Positions 45,625 to 53,452 of a stretch of DNA of 64,000 nucleotides are shown here, piece after piece; position 1 is the first letter of the stretch, and every line of letters starts with the position of its first letter. Location of the stretch: assembly GCA_964606085.1 (NCBI GenBank), contig CAZSFD010000012.1:14935-78934 (forward strand), in the 5' to 3' direction. Under the pieces are notes generated by a model. That model searched no databases and was not told the DNA's origin. It worked only from the letters and a program-made list of their open reading frames with translations. The position numbers were made by a program, and so were the translations under genes. Source of the stretch: CAIQJJ01 sp964606085. Lineage in GTDB: Bacteria; Chloroflexota; Anaerolineae; Anaerolineales; UBA4823.

Positions 45625-45702
45625 TTAACCACAAAGGACTCAAAGGAACACGAAGGAAAACCCAAAGAAGCCTTCGTGAATCTTCGTGTCCTTTGTGGTT
45701 AA
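45625..45702. repeat. Long inverted repeat (AACCACAAAGGAC type)
   Basis: TTAACCACAAAGGAC on the left and GTCCTTTGTGGTTAA on the right, with an inner CGAAGG/CCTTCG pair. It is a small non-coding repeat, probably dispersed, lying between two minus-strand genes. Confidence 0.8.
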
Positions 45703-45744
45703 AAATCTTTGCACAAAAAGCAAGAACTTGACTCGTAAGGTACT
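45678..45744. repeat. Dispersed repeat, second copy (first at 23105-23178)
   Basis: GTGGTTAAAA, the core TTGCACAAAAAGCAAG and GTAAGGTAC repeat the order seen at 23105-23178. It links the two inverted repeats here. Confidence 0.65.
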
Positions 45745-45753
45745 AAAAAAACT

Positions 45754-45819
45754 AACCACGAATAACACCAATCTTCACAAATAAAAAAGTATTCGTGAAG
45801 ATTGGTGTTATTCGTGGTT
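45754..45819. repeat. Long inverted repeat (AACCACGAATAACACC type)
   Basis: Arms of about 29 bases, opening AACCACGAATAACACC and closing GGTGTTATTCGTGGTT, flank a short A-rich loop. It lies six bases before the stop of the oxidoreductase gene and could end its transcript. Confidence 0.85.
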
Positions 45820-45825
45820 CAAAAG

Positions 45826-47016
45826 CTAGTGGAACGACTTATCCAAATCCGCTTCAACCTTGCGAACCACTTTTTGGAAGCGCGAGGTGGCGGCGAGTTC
45901 CTTGAGTTTGGCTTCGTAGAGGTCTTCGTCGAGGGGAACATCCACCGGCACACCGAGGAAAGACGAGAGCATGATGGCGTTGCCAATGGCCAGGCCGTTC
46001 AGCCCTTCGGGAGCGAAGGCCACCAGCGGCTCATCGGCCAAAATGGCGCGGGCGAAGGCCTCGGTCACGGCGGCGTGGGCGAAATGCGGCGCTTCGGGAA
46101 GTTCGACATCTTCTTGCGTCGTGGCAACGCGGCCAAAGGGTTCGTTGGAGGTGGCGATATAGTCCTTCGATGACATTTCGTTGCGCCAGAAGGTGAGTTT
46201 GCCGTTCTCAAAGACCAGTTTGCCCAACTCACCGGCAATCTCCAGGCGATTGGTGCCGGGGCTTTCGGCAGTGGTGGTGACAAAGTGGCCGACCATGCCA
46301 TTCTCATGCTCGAAGTAACCGGTGACTTCATCTTCCACTTCGATGTTGTGGTACTTGCCGATGTGGGCAAAACCCGCCACGCGCTTCGGTGTGCCAAAGA
46401 ACCACTGGTACAGGTCGAGGTTATGCGGGCATTGGTTGAGCAGCACACCGCCGCCTTCGCCGCTCCAGGTGGCGCGCCAGCCGCCGCCATCGTAATAGCA
46501 CTGCGGGCGGAACCAATCGGTGATCAGCCAGGTGGCGCGCACCAGGCGGCCCAATTCGCCGCCGTCAATCATCGCCTTTACCTTGCGCCAGTAACCATGT
46601 GTGCGCTGCTGGAACATGATGGCAAACTTGAGACCGGGGAACTGCTGCACGGCGGTCTCGTAGGCGGCGATCATCTTACGGCCATCTTTGACGTGTACGG
46701 CCAGGGGCTTCTCGCATAACACGTGGATGCCCTGCCCCAGGGCGTCTATGGCGATGGGCGTGTGATCGTAGTGCGGCGTGGCGATCAGGATGGCATCCAG
46801 GCCGAGGCTGGCGGCCTGCGCCAGCAGGTCAGTGTGACTGTAAAACGCCGGGACGTTATACATTTCGGCAGCCTGATCAGCGTGAGCGGGATCAATATCA
46901 CATACCGCGACCAGCTTGACGCTGGGCACGCGTTCGTTGGCGATATCGCGCAGATGCGAATTTCCCATACCGCCGGCCCCTACCAGGGCAAGACGAATTT
47001 GCTTGTTTTCGGTCAT
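45826..47016 (-). CDS. Gfo/Idh/MocA family oxidoreductase
   Basis: This 396-residue NAD(P)-dependent dehydrogenase has the Rossmann motif LVGAGGMGNSH (about 11-21), the CEKPLAVH motif with the catalytic-region Lys, and GGGVLLNQCPHNLDLYQWFFG with conserved Asp/His. Such enzymes oxidise sugars or inositols. It is transcribed toward the isomerase gene, so the two may form a pathway. A LacI-type palindrome lies 68 bases upstream of its start. Confidence 0.92.
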   Translation of the reverse strand: MTENKQIRLALVGAGGMGNSHLRDIANERVPSVKLVAVCDIDPAHADQAAEMYNVPAFYSHTDLLAQAASLGLDAILIATPHYDHTPIAIDALGQGIHVLCEKPLAVHVKDGRKMIAAYETAVQQFPGLKFAIMFQQRTHGYWRKVKAMIDGGELGRLVRATWLITDWFRPQCYYDGGGWRATWSGEGGGVLLNQCPHNLDLYQWFFGTPKRVAGFAHIGKYHNIEVEDEVTGYFEHENGMVGHFVTTTAESPGTNRLEIAGELGKLVFENGKLTFWRNEMSSKDYIATSNEPFGRVATTQEDVELPEAPHFAHAAVTEAFARAILADEPLVAFAPEGLNGLAIGNAIMLSSFLGVPVDVPLDEDLYEAKLKELAATSRFQKVVRKVEADLDKSFH

Positions 47017-47083
47017 AAAATTTCTCCTTCGTTAGGGTTATGCCTGATTCTACCCCGCCCGGCGCGCAAAGGCAATGATCAAA

Positions 47084-47097
47084 CGTTAGCGCTAACG
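47084..47097. promoter_or_regulatory. LacI/GalR-type operator
   Basis: CGTTAGCGCTAACG is a perfect 14-base palindrome with the central GCGC typical of LacI-family sites. It lies in the divergent region between the Gfo/Idh/MocA gene and the lytic transglycosylase gene. No LacI-family gene is in the window. Confidence 0.65.
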
Positions 47098-47170
47098 GTG
47101 ACAGATTTTGCGCCCATATCCCCGGCAGCATTCATTGACAGCCCCCTGCCGGTCGGTTATAAGTGCGGGC

Positions 47171-49630
47171 ATGAAGAAAATCGCCACTTTCATCATCCTG
47201 GTCTGCCTGCTTGCCGCCTGCACGCGGGCCAATCAGCCTGCCCCCCAACCAACCATCCCGCCGCCGCCCACTTCGGCCGCGCTCCATACGCCCACCGCCG
47301 CCGAGCCAACCATTCCCCCGCCCGCGCCCTTGCCCACGGCCACCGCCGCCCCCACGCCCCCCCCCCTGAGCGCCCCCGCCGCCCCGCTGGCCGCCGCCGA
47401 CCATGCCCTGTTCAATGGAGATTACCAGGCCGCCCTGGCCGCCTACCAGCAAGCCTGGAATGCCGCCCTGGGCAGCGGCGACCAAACCGCCCAAGCGGCC
47501 GCCCAACTCGGCATCGGACGCATCTATTTCCTCACCCGCGACTATCACAGCGCCCTCAAAACCTTGCGCGAACTGGTCGAGAACTTCCCCCAAGCGGCCG
47601 CCACACCCGCCGCTTACTTCTGCCTCGGCCAGACCTACGAAGCGCTCACCCGCTACCTCGAAGCCGCCGACGCTTACCTGAACTACCTGGCCTTACGCCC
47701 CGGCGTGATTGACGCTTACCTGTACGAACGGCGCGGCGACGCCCTCAGCGCCGCCGGCGATTACCCTTCCGCCCTCAAAGATTACCTGGCCGCTTTCAAC
47801 AGCCCGCGCCTCACCAGCCCCCTGCCGCTCGAAATCAAAATCGCCCGCACCTACGCCATCCTCGGCGACATCCCCACCGCCCTGGTCATGTACACCGACC
47901 TCTACCAGCGCGCCGAAGATGGCTACACCAAAGCCCAGGTAGATTACCTGCGCGGCCAGGCCCACGCCGCCATCGGCGCAACCGACCAGGCCCACAGCTA
48001 CTACCTCGACGCCGTCAACAACTACCCCTTCGCCTACAATTCCTACCTGGCGTTGATCGAACTGGTGGACGCCGAATATCCCGTAGATGAGCAGCAGCGC
48101 GGCATCGTGGACTATTACGCCGGTGAGTATGCCGTGGCCGGGCTGGCCTTCGACCGCTACCTCGAAACCAACCCCGCCGACCCTTCCACCACCTATTACT
48201 TCAAAGGCATGGCGCTCTACAACCTCGGCAATTATTACGAAGCCATCGCCTATTGGGATAAGCTGATCGAGGGCTTCGGCAATTCGGGCTATTGGGATGA
48301 AGCCTGGGAAATGAAAGCGTACACCCAATGGGCCTTCCTGGATGATTACGCCGCGGCCGAACAAACCCTGCTGGGCTTTGTCGCCAACCGCGCCGAACAC
48401 CCCCGCTCCGCCGAATTTCTCTACGATGCCGCGGTTGTGGCCGAACGGGCGGGCAATTTGCCGGGGTTCATCATGATCCTGGATCGCCTGGCCAACGAAT
48501 ACCCCGGCTCAGCCTACCATTACAAAGGATTGTTTCAAAAAGGGATCACCTACTACCGCCTGGCCAACTACCGCGTCGCCCGCGACGCCTTCATCGCCGC
48601 CTTCCAGTTTGCCCCCACGATCAGCGATCAGGCCGCCGGGTATTTGTGGATCGGCAAGTGCTTCCAGGCCGAAGGGGATGAGAAATCGGCGCGCGCTTCG
48701 TGGGGACTGGCGGCCAACTTCGATCCCACCGGTTATTACAGCGAACGCGCCAGCGACCTGTTGGCCGGGCGTGTCACCCCCTTCACCCCACCCCCCGCCT
48801 TCGACCTCGGCATCGCCTGGCCCGCCGAACGGCAGCAGGCCGAAGCCTGGCTGCGCCAGACCTTCCAGGTTGACCCGGCTGCCAACCTGTCTGATCTCGG
48901 CGTGCTGGCCACCGACCCGCGTTTCATCCGCGGCAACGAGTATTGGCGGTTGGGCCTGTTCGACAACGCCAGCGCCGAGTTCGAGAGCCTGCGCGCCTCG
49001 GTAGAAAATGACCCCGCCAATACCTACCGCCTGATGAACTTCTTCTACGAATTGGGGCTGTACCGCTCGGCCATCTACGCCGCCCGCGGCGTGCTGACGC
49101 TGGCCGGCCTGGGCGACGCCGCCACCCTCGATGCGCCGCGCCTGTTCAATCACATCCGTTTCGGGCCCTATTTCGCCGATCTGGTCATCCCGCAAAGCCA
49201 GGAAAGCAACTTCAATCCCCTGTTTGCCTGGAGTGTGATGCGGCAGGAGAGCTTCTTCGAGCCGTTCATCGGGTCGAGCGCGGGCGCGCTGGGCCTGATG
49301 CAGATCATCCCCGAAACGGGGCAATCGCTGGCCACACAACTCAACTGGCCGCCCAACTACACCACCAACGACCTGTACCGTCCCTTCGTCAGCATCCGCC
49401 TCGGCCTGAACTACCTCGACCAGCAGCGCCAATACTTCAACGGCGATCTCTACGCCGCCCTGGCCGCCTACAACGCCGGGCCAGGCAACGCCGCCATCTG
49501 GAGCAACTTAGCCAACGGCGATCCCGACCTGCTGCTCGAAGTCATCCGCCTGGACGAGCCAAAACGCTATCTGCGCGGCATCTACGAGATTTTCGATATT
49601 TATAGTCGGTTGTACGAGCAGACACCGTAG
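47171..49630 (+). CDS. Lytic transglycosylase lipoprotein with TPR region
   Basis: This 819-residue protein has a lipoprotein signal (MKKIATFIILVCLLAACTR, Cys17), a Pro/Thr spacer, about 500 residues of TPR-like repeats, and a C-terminal SLT (goose-lysozyme-like) domain with catalytic Glu693 in VMRQESFF, then SAGALGLMQIIPETG and AALAAYNAGPGNA. It cleaves peptidoglycan with formation of anhydromuropeptides, here on the outer side of the membrane. The architecture resembles Slt70. Confidence 0.92.
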   Translation: MKKIATFIILVCLLAACTRANQPAPQPTIPPPPTSAALHTPTAAEPTIPPPAPLPTATAAPTPPPLSAPAAPLAAADHALFNGDYQAALAAYQQAWNAALGSGDQTAQAAAQLGIGRIYFLTRDYHSALKTLRELVENFPQAAATPAAYFCLGQTYEALTRYLEAADAYLNYLALRPGVIDAYLYERRGDALSAAGDYPSALKDYLAAFNSPRLTSPLPLEIKIARTYAILGDIPTALVMYTDLYQRAEDGYTKAQVDYLRGQAHAAIGATDQAHSYYLDAVNNYPFAYNSYLALIELVDAEYPVDEQQRGIVDYYAGEYAVAGLAFDRYLETNPADPSTTYYFKGMALYNLGNYYEAIAYWDKLIEGFGNSGYWDEAWEMKAYTQWAFLDDYAAAEQTLLGFVANRAEHPRSAEFLYDAAVVAERAGNLPGFIMILDRLANEYPGSAYHYKGLFQKGITYYRLANYRVARDAFIAAFQFAPTISDQAAGYLWIGKCFQAEGDEKSARASWGLAANFDPTGYYSERASDLLAGRVTPFTPPPAFDLGIAWPAERQQAEAWLRQTFQVDPAANLSDLGVLATDPRFIRGNEYWRLGLFDNASAEFESLRASVENDPANTYRLMNFFYELGLYRSAIYAARGVLTLAGLGDAATLDAPRLFNHIRFGPYFADLVIPQSQESNFNPLFAWSVMRQESFFEPFIGSSAGALGLMQIIPETGQSLATQLNWPPNYTTNDLYRPFVSIRLGLNYLDQQRQYFNGDLYAALAAYNAGPGNAAIWSNLANGDPDLLLEVIRLDEPKRYLRGIYEIFDIYSRLYEQTP

Positions 49631-49644
49631 TTTGGAGAGTGAAA

Positions 49645-50238
49645 ATGCAGATCAAACTTACAGGAAGAACCCCACAAAGCAGTGCAGCCGCACAATCCTT
49701 GGTGAATTTCTTGGAAACTTATGGGGATGTACGGGAGGAAGGTGAAAGCATTTTTTCGGTAGATAACCGGGAAAAGCTGTTGGTGTCATTCAGTTCGCAA
49801 GCCTATTTTGAGCAAAAGGGCTATTACTGGTTCTCGTTAGCAAAAACGAAATACCAACAGATTGCCAATTGGCAGGAAGATCATGCCTGGATGGTACTTT
49901 TATGTGGATGGACAGCATTTTCTCCCCGGTTGAAAAACCAATGGTATTGTGAGGCTCATCATGTACAACCCTTGGGTAAAAAGTATGGAGGCCCAGATCA
50001 TTCAAGCAATATCCTGGCATTATGTCCGACACATCACTGTATGATGGATTTGGGTATTCTCGCTATCGAGCCAACCAATCTCAAAATCGTTTCATCGAGT
50101 AAGGATGGACCGACCCATGATCAAACGCTCGTTTTAAAGCGCGAACATGGCCTAAATCAGAAATACCTGCAATATCATTTGGATAAGATTTTCATTGGAG
50201 TGTTGAGAGAAATACCCATTGCTGCTGACACACCATGA
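49645..50238 (+). CDS. HNH endonuclease domain protein
   Basis: This 197-residue protein has a C-terminal HNH motif (WYCEAHHVQPLG, SSNILALCPTHHCMMD), with zinc-binding Cys/His. The N-terminal 80 residues are unrecognised. The DNA is visibly richer in A and T than its neighbours, which suggests recent transfer. GGAG lies seven bases before ATG 49645; a GTG two codons earlier is also possible. Restriction, recombination or a defence role are all possible. Confidence 0.82.
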   Translation: MQIKLTGRTPQSSAAAQSLVNFLETYGDVREEGESIFSVDNREKLLVSFSSQAYFEQKGYYWFSLAKTKYQQIANWQEDHAWMVLLCGWTAFSPRLKNQWYCEAHHVQPLGKKYGGPDHSSNILALCPTHHCMMDLGILAIEPTNLKIVSSSKDGPTHDQTLVLKREHGLNQKYLQYHLDKIFIGVLREIPIAADTP

Positions 50239-50342
50239 CCACAGAATGGACTTTACGCAGTGATCGCGGCCAGAACGCCCGCACCGAAGCCTTGAACTTG
50301 ATCCGCCACCGCAATCGAAAAAACAAAAACGGGCATTGTTGA
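50235..50342 (+). CDS. Small open frame of 35 residues overlapping the HNH gene
   Basis: Its ATG overlaps the HNH stop (ATGA). The product (MTTEWTLRSDRGQNARTEAL...) is basic at its end, because the frame runs into the terminator hairpin. It may be a cut-off gene or chance; no family is recognised. Confidence 0.3.
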   Translation: MTTEWTLRSDRGQNARTEALNLIRHRNRKNKNGHC

Positions 50343-50357
50343 GCAATGCCCGTTTTT
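50325..50357 (+). terminator. Rho-independent terminator after the HNH gene
   Basis: AAAAACGGGCATTG and CAATGCCCGTTTTT form a 14-bp stem with a five-base loop, A-rich on the left and T-rich on the right, so it can work in both directions. Confidence 0.85.
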
Positions 50358-50404
50358 GTTTAACGTGCTGAAAAGCAGCGCGAAAACTGCCCGCTTCAGT
50401 CGCC

Positions 50405-52273
50405 CTACTCAGGCAGCCACACTTTCATCGCACCGGGCTGGCGGTTATCCCAGGCATAGTAGGGGATGGCGGTGATGGCAACGTGGCGGTACGAGGGTGG
50501 CTGCGTGCGATACAGGCCATCCCAATCCGAGGGGTCGGCGGCCAGGGCTTCGCCGGTGATCACGACCACGCCGCCGAGCAAATCAGGCTCGAAATGGGCC
50601 GAAAGGGCCGCCTCGCCAGGCAGGACGAGATGCTCAAGGGGCGTGGCGTGGTCGGCCTGTTCCAGGCAGTAGACCAGCGGGCCACGCTGCAAGGCCACCA
50701 GGCCGGCATTTTGGCGCACGTTGGGGTGGGCGTACACCCGTTCAATCGGCATCGCCATCTCGAAACGGACGACATCCGTCGGCTGCCAGGCGCGTGGCAG
50801 GCAGAGATAGCCATTTTCGACGGGGGCTTGGACTGGCTGATCGTTGACGAACAGGTTGAACTGCTGGCACCAGCCAGGCAGGCGCAGCCGCAGGGTGAAG
50901 GCGGCGGTTTGCGCCATCTCGAATGAAATGGCTACCACGCCATCCCACGGGTAGCGCGTTTCCTGGCAAATCTTGATGAACTGACCATTGACGCTCGCCT
51001 GGGCTGCGCCTTGCACGTACAAATGAACGGCGATTTCGTTTTCGCCGGTTGAATAAATATACTCACCCAACGACGCCAAAATACGCGCCAGGTTGGGCGG
51101 GCAGCAGGCGCAGTCGAACCAGGGCTGGCGGTGGTGGTGGCCGATGGAAGCCAACGGGTTTTCGTAGAAGAATTTTTCACCATCCAACGAGACGCCGCTG
51201 AGGATGCCATTGTAGAGCGTGCGTTCGACCACATCGGCGTAGCGGCTGTCGCAGCTTTGCTGTAACAGGCGATGGTTCCAAAACGCCAGGCCGATGGCGG
51301 CGCAGGTTTCGGCATAGGCGGTTTCGTTGGGCAGATCGTAGGGGTGGGTGAAACCTTCGTTGTGGCGGGAGGGACCGATGCCGCCGGTGATGTACATCTT
51401 GCGGGTGCAAACATCTTCCCACAGGGCATCGAGGGCGGGCTGAAGCGTAGGGTCGCTGACGGCGAGGTCGGCCATGGCAGCGTAGAGGTACATGGCGCGC
51501 ACGGCATGGCCGGTCACTTCGCGCTGTTCGCGCACCGGCTTGTGCGATTGGTTGTAGCCGTAATCGTAGGTTGCCGGGTTATGGAAGCCAAAGGGCAGGG
51601 GAATGTCGAGGCCGCCGGTGTGTTCGATGATGAAATAATTGGGCGATTGGCCGCGCTCATCTACAAAATAACGCGCCAGGTCGAGGTATTTTTGCTCGCC
51701 AGTGGCTTTCGCCAGCTTAACCAGGGCCAGTTCGATCTCCTCGTGGCCGCAGTAGCCGCGCTTTTGCCCTTCGCCGCGGCCAAAGACGCTGGCGATGTGA
51801 TCGGCGTAGCGGCACAGCACATCGAGCAGGCTGCGTTTGCCAGTGGCCTGGAAGTGGGCCACTGCGGCCTCGATCAGATGCCCGGCGCAATAGAGCTCGT
51901 GGGCGTCGCGCAGGTTCATCCAGCGTTTGCCTGGTTCAACGACGGTGAAGTGGATGTTGAGATAGCCATCGGGCTGCTGTGCATCAGCGATCAGGGCGAT
52001 CACTTCATCCATCAGGGCGTCGAGAGCGGGGTCGGGGTGGGTGGAGAGAGAATAGCTGGCGGCTTCGATCCACTTTGCTACGTCGGAATCCCAGAAGACA
52101 TGCGGTGGGTTGGCATTGCCGGGCTTCCATTCAAGGCGGAAGGCATCGACGCGACCGGTGTCTTTGCATTGCTGATATTCGATGGGTAGGGTGGCTTCGC
52201 GGTTGACGCGCAACTTGGACGACCAGAAGGCGTCCGAGATGGATACGGAGGGGAAGGGGATGGGAGTGTACAT
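50405..52273 (-). CDS. GH127 family beta-L-arabinofuranosidase (DUF1680)
   Basis: This 622-residue protein starts MYTPIPFPSVSISDAFW and has the (alpha/alpha)6 barrel. The zinc/cysteine active site FDCACCPPNLARILASLGE is present, as is FFYENPLAS with the conserved Glu. GH127 enzymes use a cysteine nucleophile to remove beta-L-arabinofuranose from plant glycans. There is no signal peptide, so it acts on imported oligosaccharides. Its transcript also reads the GNAT-like and GH5-like genes upstream. Confidence 0.93.
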   Translation of the reverse strand: MYTPIPFPSVSISDAFWSSKLRVNREATLPIEYQQCKDTGRVDAFRLEWKPGNANPPHVFWDSDVAKWIEAASYSLSTHPDPALDALMDEVIALIADAQQPDGYLNIHFTVVEPGKRWMNLRDAHELYCAGHLIEAAVAHFQATGKRSLLDVLCRYADHIASVFGRGEGQKRGYCGHEEIELALVKLAKATGEQKYLDLARYFVDERGQSPNYFIIEHTGGLDIPLPFGFHNPATYDYGYNQSHKPVREQREVTGHAVRAMYLYAAMADLAVSDPTLQPALDALWEDVCTRKMYITGGIGPSRHNEGFTHPYDLPNETAYAETCAAIGLAFWNHRLLQQSCDSRYADVVERTLYNGILSGVSLDGEKFFYENPLASIGHHHRQPWFDCACCPPNLARILASLGEYIYSTGENEIAVHLYVQGAAQASVNGQFIKICQETRYPWDGVVAISFEMAQTAAFTLRLRLPGWCQQFNLFVNDQPVQAPVENGYLCLPRAWQPTDVVRFEMAMPIERVYAHPNVRQNAGLVALQRGPLVYCLEQADHATPLEHLVLPGEAALSAHFEPDLLGGVVVITGEALAADPSDWDGLYRTQPPSYRHVAITAIPYYAWDNRQPGAMKVWLPE

Positions 52274-52278
52274 GGGGG

Positions 52279-53412
52279 TTAGGGGATGGGGGTTAGGGAT
52301 TGGGTGTAGATGCGGTGGGTTTTGTAGAAATCAATGCCGAGGTCGCGCAGTTCGCGCAGCATGTTGGCGTTGTCGGCGCCGATCTGGACGATTTCAGCGT
52401 GTTGGAAGTGAAATTCGGCCAGGCTTTTTTGCATCTCGCTGAACAAAATGGCCGTGCCGCCCTGGCCGCGGATTTCTTCGACAACGCCCGCGCCGTTGAT
52501 GTTCACCCACGGCGTGCGGCGCATTTCGCGCAGCAACGTGAGCCAGCCCAAGGGGAAGAGCCGCCCACCGGTGCGCTGCAGGGCTGCCGAAATATCGGGA
52601 TAGGCAAAAAGAAAGCCCACCGGCTGGTCACCTTTCCAGATGATTTTGATCAGGCGCGGGTCGGCGAACCAGAGCAGTTGGTTGGCAAGGGTATTCGCTT
52701 CAGCATCGGTGATGGGATAGGTGCTGGGGGTACCGCGGATGGCGTCGTTGTAGAGCGCCTTGAGTTGTGGCACGAGGGCGCGCAGGTCGCGGCGGGTGCG
52801 GTAGCGTTCGATACGCAGGCCGCGGCGCTTCTGGATTAACTCGGACGCACGGTGGATTTTTTCGGGAAAGCTGGCGTTGCCAGGCAGGTAGCCAGAGACG
52901 ATGTCGGCAGATGGCCCCAACCCGTTGGCTTCGATCAGGTTGGCGTAATAGGGCGGGTTGTAGGGGATGCCAAAAGCGGGGCGATGCTCGAAACCTTTCA
53001 CCAATAGGCCCATGCCATCCAGCACGGTGAAGCCTTTGGGGCCGTGCAGTTGCTTCAGGCAGCGCCCGGCGGCCCAATTTGCCGCGGCCTCGAACAGCCC
53101 GGCAGCGGCCTCGGGGTCGTCGGCGCACTCGAAGAGCCAGAAAAAGGCCGTTTGGGCGTGGTTGTGTTCGTTGTAACGGCGGTTGTCGGCTACGGCAATG
53201 CGCCCCACAGCCTGGCCAGATGCGTCAAGCGCCAGAAAGAAGGCGGCCTCAGAGTGCTGGTAAAAAGGGTACCTGCGGCGGTCGAGAATCTGCCCGGCCT
53301 CCAGGCGCAGCGGCGGCACCCATTGCGAAATGCCGCGATACAGGCGGAAAGGCAGCTCGAGGAAATCGCGGGCGTGGCGGGGGTTGGCGGGGTCGAGCGG
53401 GGTGATCTGCAT
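52279..53412 (-). CDS. GNAT-fold acyltransferase-like protein
   Basis: This 377-residue protein resembles a large N-acetyltransferase-like family found next to carbohydrate genes: FLELPFRLYRGISQWVPPLR at the start, AVGRIAVADNRRYNEHN, GPKGFTVLDGMGLLVKGFE and, at the end, GQGGTAILFSEMQKSLAEF with a GNAT-type acetyl-CoA loop. The substrate is unknown. It ends six bases before the GH127 gene. Confidence 0.75.
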   Translation of the reverse strand: MQITPLDPANPRHARDFLELPFRLYRGISQWVPPLRLEAGQILDRRRYPFYQHSEAAFFLALDASGQAVGRIAVADNRRYNEHNHAQTAFFWLFECADDPEAAAGLFEAAANWAAGRCLKQLHGPKGFTVLDGMGLLVKGFEHRPAFGIPYNPPYYANLIEANGLGPSADIVSGYLPGNASFPEKIHRASELIQKRRGLRIERYRTRRDLRALVPQLKALYNDAIRGTPSTYPITDAEANTLANQLLWFADPRLIKIIWKGDQPVGFLFAYPDISAALQRTGGRLFPLGWLTLLREMRRTPWVNINGAGVVEEIRGQGGTAILFSEMQKSLAEFHFQHAEIVQIGADNANMLRELRDLGIDFYKTHRIYTQSLTPIP

Positions 53413-53452
53413 GGGACAGGTGATCGGGGATCAGGGGATTGGGCCATCAGGG

